From: Galaxea fascicularis | Taxonomy: Eukaryota; Cnidaria; Anthozoa; Scleractinia; Euphylliidae | Reading direction: 5' to 3' | Length of the DNA stretch: 64,000 bases | Assembly: GCA_948470475.1 (NCBI GenBank) | Contig: OX419346.1 | Location: 18,915,417-18,979,416 of the forward strand | Shown: positions 10,060-20,309 of the stretch, one piece after another | Position numbering within the stretch: the stretch's first letter is position 1 | Layout of the letters: every line of letters starts with the position of its first letter | Made by a program: the position numbers and the translations under genes | Notes under the pieces: model-generated | Seen by the model: the letters and a program-made list of their open reading frames with translations, nothing else | Told to the model about the DNA's origin: nothing | Databases searched by the model: none

Positions 10060-12200
10060 TCAATTTCCAAACGAATATCGTCGAAGGAACGGAATTTGAT
10101 GGATCAACTTATGCACGCGATTACGTTGCTCCTTACTCCACTTAACGTTGTGCCGTGTTTCGGAGGGAATTGGGTCTACAATAGACGCACAGTCGTTCAA
10201 GTATTTCTCCGAACACGCGATTTCCAAGAAGTCGCAAATTTTAATCAGTGTTTCCTTGGTTTTCTTCAGCACGTCAATGCTGGCGACGTTGTGTACGCGA
10301 CCCGGAAAGTTTTTTATCACTTCTAAACTGCCTTTAGCAAGCGTGCTATAATTGCTTATAGTTCCATCGAGCAAGCTTGAATAGTTAACCTGAAAGAAAA
10401 GGAATCAATCAATCAAGCAAGCTGATTGAGCTATGAAGAACTTTCAGATTGCGTAGCCCAGCTACAACTGCAAGAACTACAAGAATCGACTGCAGGAAGC
10501 GCTGGAAAAGTGATGAATGCTATTTCCAACACTGAAGTAAAAATGCAGCAAGAGTTTTTGTAACACGAATAGCAAGTCAAGCTGTATACCAAGCCGACCC
10601 TAGGCTTGCGGTTTCTTTTATCTTTTCTTCCTCGCTTTCACTATTCTTAAGACCATTATTCTGACATAATCAAAAGGAAGGATTCCAAATGACGTGAATA
10701 AACTTGAGCCGAACACCATGTTTGTCCTTACCGTAAGTTTCTCTTGCCCTTTCTTGTTTAAGTCTGCCCTTCTTAAGACCATAGTTGCAATATTGTCAAA
10801 AGGATTTCTAATAACGTGCACGAACTTTAGCTGAACACCAAGTTTCTTCTCCAATCTCTTAAGAGCCTCCATTCCTTCAGCTTGAAGCAGAATTCTTGAG
10901 GCCTGAGCGGCCTTTTTATCACCAATCACCTGCGTTAACCAAGCAGGGAAAATATTGAATTATTGATATTGATAATGATGATGATGATGGTGATGATGAT
11001 GATGATGATGACTACTCACTCACCTTTATGGTCTTATTGTATCTCCCTTGCCACTGGCTCTTAACATTGTAGTGATATTTGGCGGGCTTATTTCCCACCG
11101 TTCGGGATCTCACACCAAACATGACATCGTAGCGAGATTTCGCAATTAGCAGTTCATAGATAAAGTATTTTGACCTCCGAGACAGCAACGGATCCTCAAT
11201 CCACTGTCTTAAGATATTAAAGTCGTTTGCGATGATGACATTTGGATGGGCATCTAGGAGGGAAGCAAGCAGTGTGTGCCGGCTTCTGTTGTAACCAATG
11301 AAGATCAGAAACGTTTTCATCTTATCGTAGATTCTGGGGTCTATTTGTGGAGGAGCTGAAATCTGTGGAACTAATACCATAAAGGCGGTTAAGAATAAAA
11401 TAAAAACAGCAGTGGTAAACAAGATAAAACAACGCATGTGGTAAAACACTGGTTTGATTTTTCGCGTAGACACTACGCAACATAAATCTGTATAAATGAG
11501 AGTTACGATGAAATTGTCGATATGTCTATGCAGTGGCGATTCCGTTAACGAGATTACGAACAATTTTCTTAACAGCCAATAAGCTAAAATGCATGGAGCG
11601 TCACAAGAAATCCTTCATTTCTTGGAGGTAAAGGAATTTTGTCGCACAGCTCAGGATGTCAAGTCAACGTTTTGTTTTATCACTTGCATCACTGCTGTTT
11701 CATTTTAATTCTTGATTACGCTCTAGATGGTAAAAAAAAAAAAGACAAGAATGTTCAATTCACTACAAGGACATTATTCAGTGCAATACTTTCCAGTTAA
11801 TGTCTTGGCGCCCACAATATTCGTCATGCGTAGTCAGCAGCCAAGGAAATGAAACCTGTTCGCTTTGCCGTTTGCGTCACGAGGTTATGACGTCATTTTA
11901 CAACCGTAATGTAACCATTGGCAGACAATATTCGGTGTGTTTCAAAAACCTCAATCATTTCTTTTGCTTCAGTTGATTCATTCTTTTTTTCTAAATGGTA
12001 AAACCATGGGCTCCTAGTAAACCTCCTCTTCCGTCAGAATGCCCCGAGAACTTAAGGTCAATATCATCACCTTTAGCAAAACTGTAGCACGGAGATCGTT
12101 GCGTCGATAGCAGGACGTATACTGTGATTCCAATGATTGCTGTTGCGGCCAGGAAAATCTTTGAAAACATCTTTTGCAAGAAACTTGTAAGTTTCAACAT
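10060..12200 (-). CDS. Sulfotransferase A, type II membrane protein
   Basis: PAPS-dependent sulfotransferase with a P-loop fold. Favoured model (- strand): 12071-12200, 11024-11355, 10732-10929, 10060-10389 (stop TGA at 10060-10062), about 329 residues. Exon 1 starts at ATG 12200 and carries a membrane anchor (IFLAATAIIGITVYVLL). Exon 2 holds the 5'-phosphosulfate loop FIGYNRSRHTLLASLLDAHP. Exon 3 holds the 3'-phosphate motif HVIRNPFDNIATM. The last exon ends FLRRYSFGN. Intron phases 1, 0, 0 match sulfotransferase B. In the alternative, exon 2 is extended to ATG 11437 and its T-rich upstream part is read as the anchor (three exons, 313 residues). That stretch looks more like a polypyrimidine tract ending TTTCAG. 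The donor after 12071 (GTGATG) is weak. A Golgi type II topology is inferred; the acceptor substrate is unknown. Confidence 0.83.
10974..11011 (+). repeat. (GAT)n microsatellite
   Basis: Nearly pure GAT/ATG trinucleotide tract in the intron of sulfotransferase A, ending about a dozen bases from the donor of the catalytic exon as read on the - strand. Confidence 0.9.
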
Positions 12201-12261
12201 GACGACGAGAGGTCACTAAAGAGAAGAAGAATATTCGCGTCGAATAGGTTAAAAGAAGAAC

Positions 12262-12439
12262 AATAGGCCATTCCCGAGTTCATGTCTGCCTCCTCTTCAA
12301 AGCGAGTCTAAGTGCGAAGTTTTTGTGATGGTAATTAGTTCTACTTTACATATGAATGAAAACTAATTTTCATACCAAAAACTTCGCACTTAGACTCGCT
12401 TTGAAGAGGAGGCAGACACGAACTCGGAAATGGCCTATT
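12262..12439. mobile_element. Foldback MITE with ~75-bp arms
   Basis: The left arm AATAGGCCATTCCCGAGTTC, continuing through CGAGTCTAAGTGCGAAG, is answered by its near-exact reverse complement at the right end (...CACGAACTCGGAAATGGCCTATT). Arms are about 75 bp around a loop of about 25 bp. There is no ORF. The target duplication is ambiguous. It sits just upstream of sulfotransferase A. Confidence 0.85.
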
Positions 12440-12655
12440 AACTTATGATTAGAGTACAATTACCCAGACCAATCAGGAGAGACGAAGTTATATATCCCAG
12501 TTAACCAATGAGAATTTGAAGTAATTACATGCAACTGTAGCCAAGCGCGGGAAAATACCCGTGTGTAACTAGAGATTGGATTTGGTTTTGCTTCCCATTG
12601 GCTGAGGTATTTCCAACCAATCACAGAACAAACTAATACAACCCGCAAAACTTCA

Positions 12656-12677
12656 ATTATTATTATTATTATTATTT
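12656..12677 (+). repeat. (ATT)n microsatellite
   Basis: Seven uninterrupted ATT/TTA units. The surrounding 12440-12797 stretch contains no recognisable gene. Confidence 0.85.
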
Positions 12678-12806
12678 GCAATCCCTGTATTTTGTGCGAA
12701 TTTGAATGTAGCTAAATATCTGCAGCGACTAAAACAAAACTTTGAAGTGGAGACGACATATATTACGCAAAAGAATTTTTTGCTACAGTCTTGTCAAACA
12801 GTACTC

Positions 12807-13215
12807 TACCCTGGGTTCCAGAGGATATTTTTTTCTTATCGATACTGATGGTTCGCGGCGAAGCCGCGTTAACGAGGCGCAAAGCGCCGAGGAGAAAAAA
12901 ATAACCTCTGGTCACAGGAGTACGCAACCTCATTTCCATGCGAGAAATCAGTTCAGAATTTGAACTAGTTCGTTGATTGGTTCTTCAAAGGAAACAACAA
13001 TTGTGATTGGCTTACGAAAAGCGTGGTTTCTTAGCCGACATGAAACAAGAGCTACGATTGGCTTAGTAAAAGCGCGGTTTCCCAGGCGACAGCACAGCGA
13101 GGAAATGAGGTTCATTATTCGTGTGACCAGAGGTTATTTTTTTTCCTTTCGGCGCTTTGCGCCGCGTAATTTCCCGCAACCAAACGAAAAAAAATAACCT
13201 CTGGCACCCAGGGTA
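12807..13215. mobile_element. Mutator-like MITE with 9-bp target duplication
   Basis: The element begins TACCCTGGGTTCCAGAGG and ends with the reverse complement CCTCTGGCACCCAGGGTA. The 9-bp sequence ACAGTACTC abuts both ends exactly (12798-12806 and 13216-13224). A 9-bp duplication is characteristic of Mutator-like elements. Inside are secondary inverted repeats built on GGCGCAAAGCGCC and TAACCTCTGG modules, so the terminal motif occurs four times in alternating orientation. No transposase is present. Confidence 0.82.
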
Positions 13216-13224
13216 ACAGTACTC

Positions 13225-14400
13225 ATGAAAACAAGCCAAATGGTGTACTACAATCCAGTGTTCTCCGACGTGTTTAACTCAGTGACGCCGTCTAACTGCT
13301 TTCGCCCAAACCTTATTCAAATCACGCTGCTATTGTTAGGGAAACGCTAAAGAGACGCAGGATACCTTTCAAATTCCGTAGATCATTGTCTGTACCTAGT
13401 AACGCCTCAAAGGACATTTTTCTTTGGTAAAAATAGGGTCTGGTGGTCTTGCATATGACCACGCCTCGTCAACAGACGTAAAAATGTTCTTCATTGGGTA
13501 ACTTTCTAATTTCTCGGTATTGGTCGGGGATTAGAAAATTATTTCTAAATACGCTTGATTTTAAATGACTCAAGCAGGTTTCATAACTTGATCGTGATTA
13601 AACAGAAACAAGGCTTTGTTACAGACGGTCTGGTTTCAACCACGGTTTCGTGTAGACGGCTCGTAAAGAACTTGATACCCGGTAACGATTTTAATACTGA
13701 AAATACAGAAGCTTAGAACTGATTCACGTAGTATTAAATGAAGATACCCAATGAAAAAGAATTATATTTGCGCTCAAGGAAATGTTTAAGAGAGACTTCA
13801 ACCTAACCTTTTGTCAACTCGATTTCTAGGAAAGCTTTGTATTCAGAATCCAAGGGCTAGTGTCCTGTAAGTGATAAACATCGTTTTCAGATTATTTAAT
13901 TATTACCTGCGCTGTATATTGACTTGTAAAGTTGTCTGATCTAAACCGGCGCTCCTTTCTTCTGAACGTCTATGCGTAATTCACACGGTTCATCGAAATT
14001 ATTATTAAGAGAAGCGATGTTGGACTAAAAACGTGAATGAGCATTTAAAATAGAACTTGCAGCTCTTGTCCCCAACCGGCAAAAACAACATACTTTCAAA
14101 GTGTTATCTTGTTGCTAGGCTGTTGTTTTGTTTTCGAGACTTTCTAATGCAAATACGGGTATATCACCTCGTCGTAATAATTTTTTTTCCCAATTTAAAA
14201 TGTTAATCAGATCGGGGTTGAGTTGTTTTAATATTTACCTTTTTTGTAGCAACGTTTGGTAAACCTTTAACTGCATCTCGAAACACACTATAGTTAAAAA
14301 TTTATTTCTATTGAAAACAACGGATAACTTTTTTTAAAAAAAGAAAAGCTAACCGCGTGCTTTTATTAAACAAAAGCGGGGGGGGGGGGGGGGCAATATT
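13225..14400. other. Intergenic, nothing recognised apart from a G16 run
   Basis: No coding segment or repeat family recognised. A homopolymer of 16 G occupies 14378-14393, immediately before an inverted-repeat element. Confidence 0.5.
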
Positions 14401-14562
14401 GCTGGATTGCATGTGACGTCATGGCAGCCATGTTGGTGGTTAAGAACAATAGTCTGTCTCTCCGCTGGGAACTAAACTTTATTTTTATGAAAATTCTGCA
14501 AAACAAAATTGTATTGTTTTGACCACCAACATGGCCGCCTTGTCACGTGAGTGAAATCAAGC
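14401..14562. mobile_element. TIR element, TGACGTCA/CACGTG family, copy 1
   Basis: Terminal inverted repeats carry TGTGACGTCATGGCAGCCAT at the left and, reverse complemented, GGCGGCCATGTTGGTGG and CACGTGA at the right. The family occurs again at 33149-33309 and 38647-38828. The ends hold a palindromic CRE-like TGACGTCA, an E-box CACGTG and GCCAT (YY1-like) motifs. No ORF. Confidence 0.72.
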
Positions 14563-16099
14563 GATACAGCAGAGCAAGGGCATATAACTTCTTTATAAGC
14601 TTCATTTTGCTATATTTTCACGAATGTTGGCCATGTACACGAAATTACTCCGACTTTTTTTTCTCTCTCTCTCTCTTTATTTTTCATTCCGCTTTTCTAG
14701 TGTCTCACATCTTCATTATTTCACCCGCAGTTCAATAATTGATTTTCATTTATTGACAGTTTATCTGTTCATTATTTTCGGGCTTGTTATACAAAGCAAC
14801 ATAATCACCAGCTCCTGGTTGGTTTTTTGTTTTGAACACAACACTACACTGTTATGGCGGACGTCCTAACTTCTTGTACAAACATCTTGTACGTATGTTC
14901 TTGTTGAACGTCTGAATTTTGTTTCCACGCTTTCTTTGTGTTCCTGCTAAAGTATTGTTTAATTTGCATCTGCTTATCTCTCAAATTGACTGTCTATAAT
15001 CCTCAAATATATATCATAGTTTCATGTCATTTTGTTCTTTTTATATCAGCCTATGTTTATGATGGCTTTCGTAGACTCTTATTTTATATTTACTACAACA
15101 ACATTGTAGCATTGTAATGAATTTTAGTTACATTTCAGTCAATGGCTGTGATCTAATCTTACTGAAACACCGTGAGTGAAAATAAATCACCCACGCCCAA
15201 AAAACGGTTTGACATTTGATCAAAAACATATACAAGATCATCGATCGATTTTGTCAGTTAAAGTGACCTTTAACAGAAAATGAAGCAAGTAAGGAAAACT
15301 TGATGTTAAATGTTATTCTGAATAGTGTTGCGTTTTTGTCAATAAATTTTCACATATATTTTTCCAAATCGTTAATAATAGAAGTCACTTCATTAAGTAT
15401 ACATAGAGGTATAACCAAAATAGTGATATGTTTGGTTTAAAGTTTTAGTGATATGGCATTGCAGGGCCCGCGGAGAAGTTTTTAAAGCAAAAAAGTGGGG
15501 GGGGGGGGGCACTCCCCTCCCCCTCCCCCTGCGTGGTCCCTGTATACAGCCAACATAATGGTGAGCGAAAAGGGAATGGTTCGGTTACAAAACAAATACT
15601 CGGGAAGTCAAGTAACTTCCTTGATGTGTGAGTTAACAAACTTACTTTAGTTAATTCTATGGTGTAGAAAAAACATCCATGGAACATTACTAGTGCTTAA
15701 TTTGACAGAGCGCAGGCTTAAATATATATAAATAACCAAAAAGGAAAAAAGGTTTACCCTAAAAATACGCCGCTGTGATATATCATGCTGTTTTCTCCTT
15801 TTCGTGTTTTATAAATTAATGACTTTCTTACATCGAAACTTTCAAATTGGCGTCAATGCATGTAAAAGCATACAACGATCGCCAACACAGGACACGATGT
15901 GTTACCAGTGTGTATCCCGTCAAGGGGCGCTAAAGAGATTTTAGAACAACGTTGAAGGCATTAACCATAACATGTTTTTTCTAAAAATTTCTGTCAGTCA
16001 ACATTAAACTTGTCACTTTCATCAGATGCTACTAGAAGTAGAGGTCTCTTTGCAATGTTCTTGTAGACAAAATCCACTCCTTGCTGCCGAGAAGCACTA
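14563..16099. other. Intergenic, A+T-rich, low complexity
   Basis: Contains a CT-rich tract at about 14658-14677 and a G13 run at 15497-15509 followed by CCCCTCC repeats. No gene was recognised. It probably includes the 3' UTR of GPCR 1 at its right end, but no AATAAA in the correct orientation is close to that stop codon. Confidence 0.45.
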
Positions 16100-16125
16100 G
16101 TGGACAATCAGCTCGTCGACGAACG

Positions 16126-16262
16126 TTTTGTCGTTGTTGTTGTTGTCCATCATCGTCATTGTTGTGGTGCTCATCATTATCATCAGTGTCTTCATTGTCG
16201 TCATCGTCATCGTCATCATCTTCGTCGTCCTCGTCATCGTCGTCGTCGTTATCAACATGATC
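16126..16262 (-). repeat. Imperfect trinucleotide repeat (GTC/ATC) downstream of GPCR 1
   Basis: A compound GTC/ATC/GTT trinucleotide tract lying about 80-220 bases beyond the GPCR 1 stop codon on its coding strand, so probably in its 3' UTR. On the - strand one frame encodes a long Asp run, which is a by-product of the repeat and has no start context or homologous domain. Confidence 0.8.
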
Positions 16263-16344
16263 TTCGTAATCATTACTTTTCCCCAATGACCCGATAATGG
16301 CATTATCTCATCACCATGGTAACTTTATGAACGTCATCTCCACG

Positions 16345-17346
16345 TCAGACAATGTTCTCCGCCGTTTCGTCGCTCACATTCGCCGCTAGTCTCAGGCTTT
16401 CGCTATCCTTTTCGAGAAGTGAAGACTGCGTTCGCCTCTTGCACAGTAACGACTTTAACGCCATTCTGAAATCTCGCCTGAAGAAAGTATACAGAACGGG
16501 ATTGATAAGAGAGGTAGCGTACCTCACAAGCGCAAACACGTGGGATGGAATTCTTAGTTGCCTCTTATCGTCCAAAACGCTGTACAACAGCATCAAAATA
16601 AACCATGGCAACCAACAGGTCAGGTACACCGTTGCCATGGAAACAAACAGGATTAAGCATCTTTTCTCCAGGGCGGCTTGTCGACTGAGTTGAGGTTTGG
16701 AGATGGACTTGGTATTTTCTTTGCCTTTGGTTGAAATCCACCGGAAAATAACCACGAAGGCGTAAATCATGAATGAGTAAGGTAAGAGAAAGACAGCGAC
16801 GAGGCAAACGATGACGTGCCCAAGCTGCAGCGTAGCTGTAGTCTCGCTGTCTGCCATGTCCACCCAAGCAAAAGGGATGAAGGCCAAAATAGTCGACACC
16901 AACCATACCAGTACCAGCACTGCGGAGACTGTTTTTCTGCGAATTAGTCGGTGTGTAACTGGCCATATGATGGAGAGATATTTCTCTGTCGTAGCAACAA
17001 GAATATGATAACAGGATGATATGGCGGTCAGATTGTTGAGAACGCTCACTAGTAGAAACAGATAAGGTTGGATGTTCTGGGATTTTGCTAACGGTGTGAA
17101 CACAACGACGATAAAAAGGGGGATGTTCATTATACCACTCAGGAAGTCGCAGATTGCCAGGCTGAATAAGACGTAGTTTGGAAGCGTGCGAAGGTGTTTT
17201 CGTCTTGCAAACAGCACCAGTACTAAGCCGTTTGCGACGATGATGAGGAAAGCTACAGGAACCAGTTCAGCAATCGCTTGTCCATTAATGGAGCTCGAAC
17301 GGCTCAAGTTGGCTGCCTGACGCGTCGAGTTAGAGTTGTTGGACAT
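16345..17346 (-). CDS. Rhodopsin-family (class A) GPCR 1, single coding exon
   Basis: Seven-transmembrane receptor of 333 residues, starting at ATG 17346 (MSNN...), the same start as its paralogue at 32129. Class A landmarks: N39 in TM1, D67 in AICDF (TM2), E121-K122-Y123 at the end of TM3, CWLP at 244-247 (TM6), NPVLY at 282-286 (TM7), then FFRRDF of helix 8. Asn-rich N-terminus with NxS/T glycosylation sites. Two departures from the family norm: the DRY arginine is lysine (EKY), and there is no Cys near the top of TM3 (none between 80 and 110), so the usual extracellular disulfide is absent. A plausible 3' splice site (ACTCTTTCAG) at 17399-17400 suggests a 5'-UTR intron. Ligand unknown; the membrane set resembles the amine/adenosine/melanocortin side of class A, without certainty. 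Confidence 0.95.
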   Translation of the reverse strand: MSNNSNSTRQAANLSRSSSINGQAIAELVPVAFLIIVANGLVLVLFARRKHLRTLPNYVLFSLAICDFLSGIMNIPLFIVVVFTPLAKSQNIQPYLFLLVSVLNNLTAISSCYHILVATTEKYLSIIWPVTHRLIRRKTVSAVLVLVWLVSTILAFIPFAWVDMADSETTATLQLGHVIVCLVAVFLLPYSFMIYAFVVIFRWISTKGKENTKSISKPQLSRQAALEKRCLILFVSMATVYLTCWLPWFILMLLYSVLDDKRQLRIPSHVFALVRYATSLINPVLYTFFRRDFRMALKSLLCKRRTQSSLLEKDSESLRLAANVSDETAENIV

Positions 17347-17399
17347 TTTGACCAATGTTACAGAACCTTTGTCTCTCTTAGCTCACTCCGTTGTGACCC

Positions 17400-18498
17400 T
17401 GAAAGAGTCAAGAAATGCGATGGCACTTTTAACTCTAAACCCGTGAAATAAATATCAATGCAAATCTTGTTTCACCTACACCAATTTCGTAATCAAAATT
17501 GCAATAGCGTAAGAGTTTAAAAAGTGCGTGTTTTAATTGTTTCCTTAAGTGAAAGGAAAACAGCCTACAAGGTGATCTTAAATCGCTTTTTACTCGCGAA
17601 AACAATAACAAGTGCGAAATTAAAGCTGTTAACAAAGTTCAGTAATGCCGAACGATGAAATCGATGCTATTCGATTTCAGCCTTTTTTGTTAATGCTGGC
17701 GAAGGCGGAAGTTTGCCTTCTTTGAGTGGGTCTCCCTGTTCAATTCAGAATAAAAGCAAATTACAGAGGCAATCTTCCAGCCGATCACAGTAAGCCCGTT
17801 GGCGCCAACTTGGTGTTCGATTTATCATCTCGACCAAGGCATTTGCACATTTTAAAATCACAACTCATTGTATTAACAATTTGTATAGACGGCTAGTTTC
17901 ACACTGTTTCTGACAGGATATACCAGTATCTCATAGGGTGAGAAGAAAAACAGATGCTAAAAATGCACCATAAGGTATGTGTTAAAAAAAAGAAAAGAAA
18001 GAAAATACTCTTCTGTGGCAGCTTTTGATGTCGTAGGGAAATTTCCACAAGCGGCAAATGGGCACTTTAATTTAGTATAATTTTAATCATTCTGGAATTG
18101 TTTGAAGAGCACGAAAAGTTTCCGCTAAGCTGGGACTGAAAATTTACACAGCGATAAGCAACCCGGTTATTTAAAAAGAAAAATAAATAAAACAAAAGAG
18201 CAAGCATACAAACTAAAGTAAATTCTGGTCGGCAAGTTCTGCGGTCGTGATCGTAGAAGATCAGTACGCTTCTATCTTCTCCGATCAAGTACGATCAATT
18301 ATGATCGTGCAATCATATGGAAACCAAAGGTCTGCGATTTTGGATCGAAACTTAACCGGTTCCCACAATATGCCGCAAGCCCGCACGTCTCTTTGTGTTG
18401 CAATACTCACCATGATTTCTATGAACACTACGACAAGAGCACACACGGAAGCGTTGATAACAAGAAATTTCGATAGAAGCAGCTGCCTTACAACCAAA
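17400..18498. other. Intergenic region upstream of GPCR 1
   Basis: No gene recognised. A cluster of five GATC sites occurs within about 70 bases at 18247-18310 (GATCG, GATCAAGTACGATCAATTATG). Presumed to hold the GPCR 1 promoter, although no TATA or initiator motif is clear. Confidence 0.4.
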
Positions 18499-18655
18499 CG
18501 TAAGAGTGGTCAGCATCGAATTCTCGTTGTAGTATTAAGGTTACGAGGATTTAAGACATAATCACACAAGATAATTTGCTTCAGTTGATATTTTAACAAT
18601 TTCTCCCTACTTCCTCTTTAGGAAGTATGTAGGTGCAATGAATGAGGGTTAAAGA
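18499..18655 (+). mobile_element. Short TIR element 'TTTAACCCTAAGAGTGATCA' family, copy 1
   Basis: Shares with copies at 20155-20309 (-), 43814-44011 (+) and 59360-59575 (+) an opening AAGAGTGATCAGCAT-like block, a central AATTTGCTT...TTTTAACAA block, an ACTTCTATAG-like block and a closing GGGTT(T)AA. The left end is eroded in this copy. Confidence 0.65.
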
Positions 18656-20154
18656 TTTTAAGGAAATATTAATTAAAATGAAACTAGCTGGGCTAAATTC
18701 GAAAGAAGTTTACTGTATCGGCGACAGATGCAAAGTTGGAATTGGGTACAAACGTTATTAAGGCGAACGGAAACGCTGCCTTCTCTATCGGGACGAAATT
18801 CTGATCATTGAGAATTTTAACTCGATTTACTGAACCTGTGCATTGCCCACAGACCGTACTTTTGCGATCGTTTGCGATCTTCGGCCCGCGATTAGCGATC
18901 GTCATCTTATGACTTGGCTTTACAGAAGAGTCGTAGCTGTTACTTTGTTCACGTAACGCCGAAACCCAATGAAAATTCAATGACTTAGTTCCTAAACGCC
19001 GTTTACTTTACACAAGTCAATCAAATCTATCTTCGTCGTCTTTATTCAAAGCCCCCAGTAGATCAAAGATCATGTGATTAATACCGAAAAAAATTACTCG
19101 TTGCACATGAAAGAGAAAAATGAAACTTCGCTCTTGAATAGCGATAAAAATGAAGAAAGAGGGATAACCGAAAAATAAAACCAATCTATCACTTACCATT
19201 GCAAGGACTAAGTATCGTATCTGGCAAATCGAAAAATTTTCAACTGAATTTACTCGGTTCAATTTCCTGCTTTATATCCCAGCCTGTTTAACAGAAAATT
19301 CTAACAAAAGGAGAATTTCTAGTGGATAACAGCGAAGTAGTGGCGGTTTCCCTCGTAGGACTCAGTCCTTCCGATTCATTTGTGCTCTTTCGCGTTTCTC
19401 CGACTCTAAAGTATCACTTAACGAGTAGTTTGAAATGATTTGAAATGATGTTCTGTGTCGTATGCCGCTAATTGTAGTTTACCTGATAAACAATTTAAAA
19501 CTGATTCTAGATAAGGTCTTAACGAACTGGAATATAGGCCTTAATTACGTTGAGTTGGTAGACTGCAGGCGGCAAACTTGAAGAGAAACAGGAAATTACG
19601 CACCGTGTTTTTGTTTGACGTAAGTTATAATGCCAAAAAAATCAATTCTATCAGGATAGCGTTGGATAAATTTCATGGGAAAATATAACATTGCAAACAC
19701 ATGCAAACTGAACGGTGTTAGAATTCTCAGTAAACGGCATTTTCTCTATCCGCTTTATCGTTTTCGCTGAATAAATATTAATTTATCGACACTGAATGGA
19801 AAGTTTAGCCCAATCAATTAAGTACTTTCCTAAACACCGTAAATGGAAAGCCTGGTGTACATGCTGAAAATTGGTCAAACATCCTACAGATGTCTCCCCA
19901 AACATAACAAGCGACGCCACAGGAAATAAATTTGATGCCTTTGCTTGCATTTAAACAGCCATGGTCCCGTTTAAAAAGCCTTGCTCACAATATTGCCCAC
20001 AGTTGGTTGAAGTCCTGAATTTTTTCAGGCTTCTTTACGCGATTGTAAAAATTGCGATCACAACTGCGACGATCATTCTTCATTTGATTTCACATCCGCA
20101 GTTCACCTATGATTTCTTTCATATGCTTCATACAATATTAAAATAGCTGAAATC
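18656..20154. other. Intergenic, SINE body fragment at 20000-20135
   Basis: At about 20000-20135 lies TTGAAGTCCTGAATTTTTTC followed by AGGCTTCTTTACGCGATTG and CATCCGCAGTTCA. The first part occurs again at 33774-33830 next to a tRNA-like head, so it is a SINE body module. The rest shows nothing recognisable. Confidence 0.5.
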
Positions 20155-20309
20155 ACCTACCTTACACATTTCCTATAGAAATTACAGTATTAAGCAAACT
20201 CATACTGTATGATCCTATCCTTATTTGTCATGACCTCTCTGTTTTATATAGGGTTGAAATTACAAGGAGAGATTCGATGTTGATCACTCTTAAGGTTCAT
20301 AGGGTTAAA
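20155..20309 (-). mobile_element. 'TTTAACCCTAAGAGTGATCA' family element, copy 2
   Basis: On the - strand the right end reads CTTTAACCCTATGAACCTTA then AGAGTGATCAACATCGAATC and TCTCCTTGTAAT, matching the copies at 43814 and 59360 across about 150 bp. Confidence 0.6.

Noticed and set aside
1757..12200. P450 plus sulfotransferase as a phase I/phase II detoxification cluster
   Set aside because: The P450 is of the mitochondrial clan and the sulfotransferase is membrane-anchored (Golgi type), unlike cytosolic xenobiotic SULTs, so adjacency is not evidence of a pathway.
16032..16303. Open frames rich in Asp/Met/Thr over the trinucleotide tract
   Set aside because: They exist in three frames on both strands only because the DNA is a GTC/ATC repeat; no start context or domain, and they lie just downstream of the GPCR 1 stop.
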